Of a stretch of 64,000 bases of DNA, positions 62,431 to 64,000 are shown piece after piece. The translations under genes were made by a program, and so were the position numbers. The notes beneath the pieces were generated by a model, which saw only the letters and a list, made by a program, of their open reading frames with translations, was not told where the DNA came from and ran no database searches. The DNA is from Longimicrobium sp. (GTDB lineage Bacteria > Gemmatimonadota > Gemmatimonadetes > Longimicrobiales > Longimicrobiaceae): the NCBI RefSeq assembly GCF_036388275.1, contig NZ_DASVSF010000022.1:1-64000 (forward strand), read 5' to 3'. The number at the start of each line of letters is the position of its first letter. Position 1 is the stretch's first letter.

Positions 62431-63108
62431 ATGAAGCAAACCGAACGACTGGGCGAGGCCGTCACGCCGGACGGCACCAGGCTGACGCTGTACCGCCACG
62501 ACGGCGACTACACCATCCGGGTGGAGGGCACGGACCTGATGTCCACCCGCCGCTATCACTCCGAGGAGCAACTGGCGGAGCTCGTCTGCAAGCCGTTGCG
62601 CGATGCCCAGGCGCCGAGCGTGCTCATCGGCGGGCTGGGGATGGGGTTCACGCTCAAGGCCGCGCTCCGCTCGCTGCCGGCGGACGCGCGGGTGGTGGTG
62701 GCGGAGCTGGTGGGCGAGATCATCGAGTGGAACCGCAACCCCGAGTACCCGCTGGCCGCCGAGGCCCTGGCCGACCCCCGCGTGCAGGTGCGGCACGACG
62801 ACGTCGCCCGCGTGCTGCGCGAGAGCCCCGGCGCGTTCGACGGCATCATGCTGGACGTGGACAATGGCGCCCACGCGCTGACGACGGGGGGCAACGCGGA
62901 ATTGTACCGGATGAACGGCATCCGCCAGGCGATCGCGGCGCTCCGTCCCGGCGGACGCGTGGCCTACTGGTCCGCGGACGACGATCCGCACTTCGCCGCC
63001 CTCCTGCGGGAGGCCGGGCTGACCGTGCACATCGTCAAGGCGAGGGCGCACGCCACCTCCGGCGGCAAGCACACGCTGCTGGTGGGCCGCGTGCCGCCCG
63101 GCGCGTAA
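62431..63108 (+). CDS. Spermidine-synthase-like SAM-fold protein
   Basis: A 225-residue protein with the Rossmann fold of polyamine synthases/methyltransferases. The N-terminus has strand pairs with YRHDGDYTIRVEGTDLMSTR; the nucleotide-binding loop is VLIGGLGMGFTLKAALRSLP, then an acidic strand end VVVAELVGEIIEW and FDGIMLDVDNGAHALT, the DxDN/P motif in the active-site position. The C-terminus ends GGKHTLLVGRVPPG. The polyamine-binding residues are not clear, so a methyltransferase is also possible. It starts three bases after the aldo/keto reductase stop. Confidence 0.82.
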   Translation: MKQTERLGEAVTPDGTRLTLYRHDGDYTIRVEGTDLMSTRRYHSEEQLAELVCKPLRDAQAPSVLIGGLGMGFTLKAALRSLPADARVVVAELVGEIIEWNRNPEYPLAAEALADPRVQVRHDDVARVLRESPGAFDGIMLDVDNGAHALTTGGNAELYRMNGIRQAIAALRPGGRVAYWSADDDPHFAALLREAGLTVHIVKARAHATSGGKHTLLVGRVPPGA

Positions 63109-63170
63109 AGGCCGGCCCTCGCTCATCGCGCGGGCCGGCCCAGGGATACTCGGTGTCGCGCGAAAGCCTC

Positions 63171-63530
63171 TCAGCGCGACCCGGGTTGAAGCAGCAGGAT
63201 ACTGCGAGCCCGTACCTGGGCGGGGTGGGACAGAGCGACCGTTCCCGTGTGCCAGACCTGGACGCGCGCTCCCTCGGAAATCGCCTCCGCTGACACCTTC
63301 GCCACCTTCCCGTCCGCCTCTGATCGAAGGAGCCGCGTGGCACCGTCCACGGCGACCACGTAATCGGGGGTGCGATCCCCCGACGTGTCGACGACGATCC
63401 TCACCTCCTCCGCCGCACGCTCCGCCGCCACCACCACCCCGGCGAGGTCGGGCGCGCCTTCCGGCATCCCCGGCGTGCATCCCCACAGAAGCATCAGCGC
63501 GAACCATCGTGCAGTCGGCCGTACGGTCAT
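63171..63530 (-). CDS. Small lipoprotein of unknown function
   Basis: A 119-residue lipoprotein; the signal peptide RPTARWFALMLLWGC has a lipobox LWGC (Cys18). The mature region is beta-rich: EEVRIVVDTSGDRTPDYVVA, GATRLLRSEADGKVAKVSA, ISEGARVQVWHTGTVAL, which is the shape of an OB-fold or DUF3221-like small barrel. No catalytic site. The ATGA at 63530-63527 overlaps the end of the histidine kinase gene, so both belong to one operon with the kinase first. Confidence 0.75.
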   Translation of the reverse strand: MTVRPTARWFALMLLWGCTPGMPEGAPDLAGVVVAAERAAEEVRIVVDTSGDRTPDYVVAVDGATRLLRSEADGKVAKVSAEAISEGARVQVWHTGTVALSHPAQVRARSILLLQPGSR

Positions 63531-64000
63531 ACGCGGTTCAGGACGTCGTCAGGGAAGGGAAGCGCCGGAAAGCGGACGATGAACGTGGAGCCGGCGCCGG
63601 GCTCGCTTTCCAGCGCCAGCTCGCCCTCCATCTGCCGCACCAGCGCCTGCGAGATCGCCAGCCCCAGGCCCACACCGGGCAGCTGCGCCGTCTCCTCGCT
63701 GCGGTAGTACGGCTCGAAGATCGCCGCCTGCTCCGCCGGCGCGATCCCCGGGCCCGTGTCGGTGACGCGGATCTCCCCCCAGGCGACGCCCTCGATGGAC
63801 ACGACGGCCGTGCTCACCGTCACCGAGCCGTCCGGCGGGGTGAACTTCACGGCGTTGCCCACCAGGTTCACCAGCACCTGCCGCACCCGCGCGTGGTCCG
63901 CCGTCACCGTCACCTCCTCCACGGCGCCCGGCTCCAGCGCCACCAGCTTGGCCTGCGCCGCGGGGAGCAGCATGTGCACCGCTTCGCCCGCCACCTCGGC
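63527..64000 (-). CDS. Sensor histidine kinase, C-terminal part (cut by window end)
   Basis: The last ~157 residues of a histidine kinase; the frame stays open to the window edge and the 5' part is outside. The ATP-binding domain is complete: N box VNLVGNAVKFTPPD, G1 VTDTGPGIAPAEQAAIFEPY, and the G2 box GVGLGLAISQALVRQMEGEL, followed by SEPGAGSTFIVRFP. The position of the phospho-acceptor histidine and sensor domains is not in the window. Its stop overlaps the start of the small lipoprotein gene (ATGA), which may therefore be part of its signalling unit. Confidence 0.93.
   Translation of the reverse strand, partial: AEVAGEAVHMLLPAAQAKLVALEPGAVEEVTVTADHARVRQVLVNLVGNAVKFTPPDGSVTVSTAVVSIEGVAWGEIRVTDTGPGIAPAEQAAIFEPYYRSEETAQLPGVGLGLAISQALVRQMEGELALESEPGAGSTFIVRFPALPFPDDVLNRV

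Overview
The window is very GC-rich (about 70% by eye) and comes from a Gram-negative bacterium. It carries a TonB-less outer-membrane barrel protein of the DUF5916 type, a UDP-2,3-diacylglucosamine diphosphatase, many lipoproteins with lipoboxes, a DedA protein and XerD. The mix of secreted M28/S41/DUF885 peptidases, CHAT proteases, GTG starts and several families of short interspersed repeats resembles Gemmatimonadota, most likely a Longimicrobium-like lineage. That placement is an inference from gene content, not a computed result. No rRNA, tRNA, CRISPR array or complete insertion sequence was seen.

Layout. 0-7.1 kb: carB, two small coupled unknowns, a KefG/KefB-type K+ efflux pair and an SRPBCC protein. 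7.1-20.4 kb: mostly secreted proteins (beta-propeller lipid-phase protein, DUF5916 barrel, S41 peptidase, two M28 peptidases) separated by repeat mosaics, then a winged-helix protein. 20.6-26.3 kb: a tandem AsnC/AhbAB-like protein, a hexapeptide acyltransferase, two cytosolic small proteins, a membrane hydrolase-like protein and a TetR regulator with a clear promoter and inverted repeat. 26.4-31.4 kb: guaB, an AtuA-like/enoyl-CoA hydratase unit, and a BTAD regulator whose reading frame has no stop before it runs antisense into the hydratase. 31.4-38.8 kb: a Lon paralogue with a degenerate ATPase, DUF1499, a sugar nucleotidyltransferase followed by a 15-copy 9-bp repeat, an M20 peptidase and a LeuA-like enzyme.

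38.9-47.0 kb is the most unusual part. A CHAT-TM-Sel1 protein (frameshifted), an ArsC/Spx-like protein, a cytosolic subtilase, an unknown 263-residue protein and a membrane-anchored TPR-CHAT protein lie together. The last two look like one operon facing the subtilase across a perfect bidirectional terminator. This is the best candidate here for an undescribed protease-based signalling or defence module, though nothing in the sequence proves a function.

47.2-64 kb: UDP-diacylglucosamine diphosphatase, lipoprotein, aromatic amino acid decarboxylase, ispF, dedA-xerD, then a lower-GC patch with a secreted unknown protein and a decayed membrane-protein gene, an FG-GAP-like lipoprotein, a truncated Apea-type HEPN gene, DUF885, aldo/keto reductase, a spermidine-synthase-like protein, a small lipoprotein and the C-terminal part of a histidine kinase cut by the window edge.
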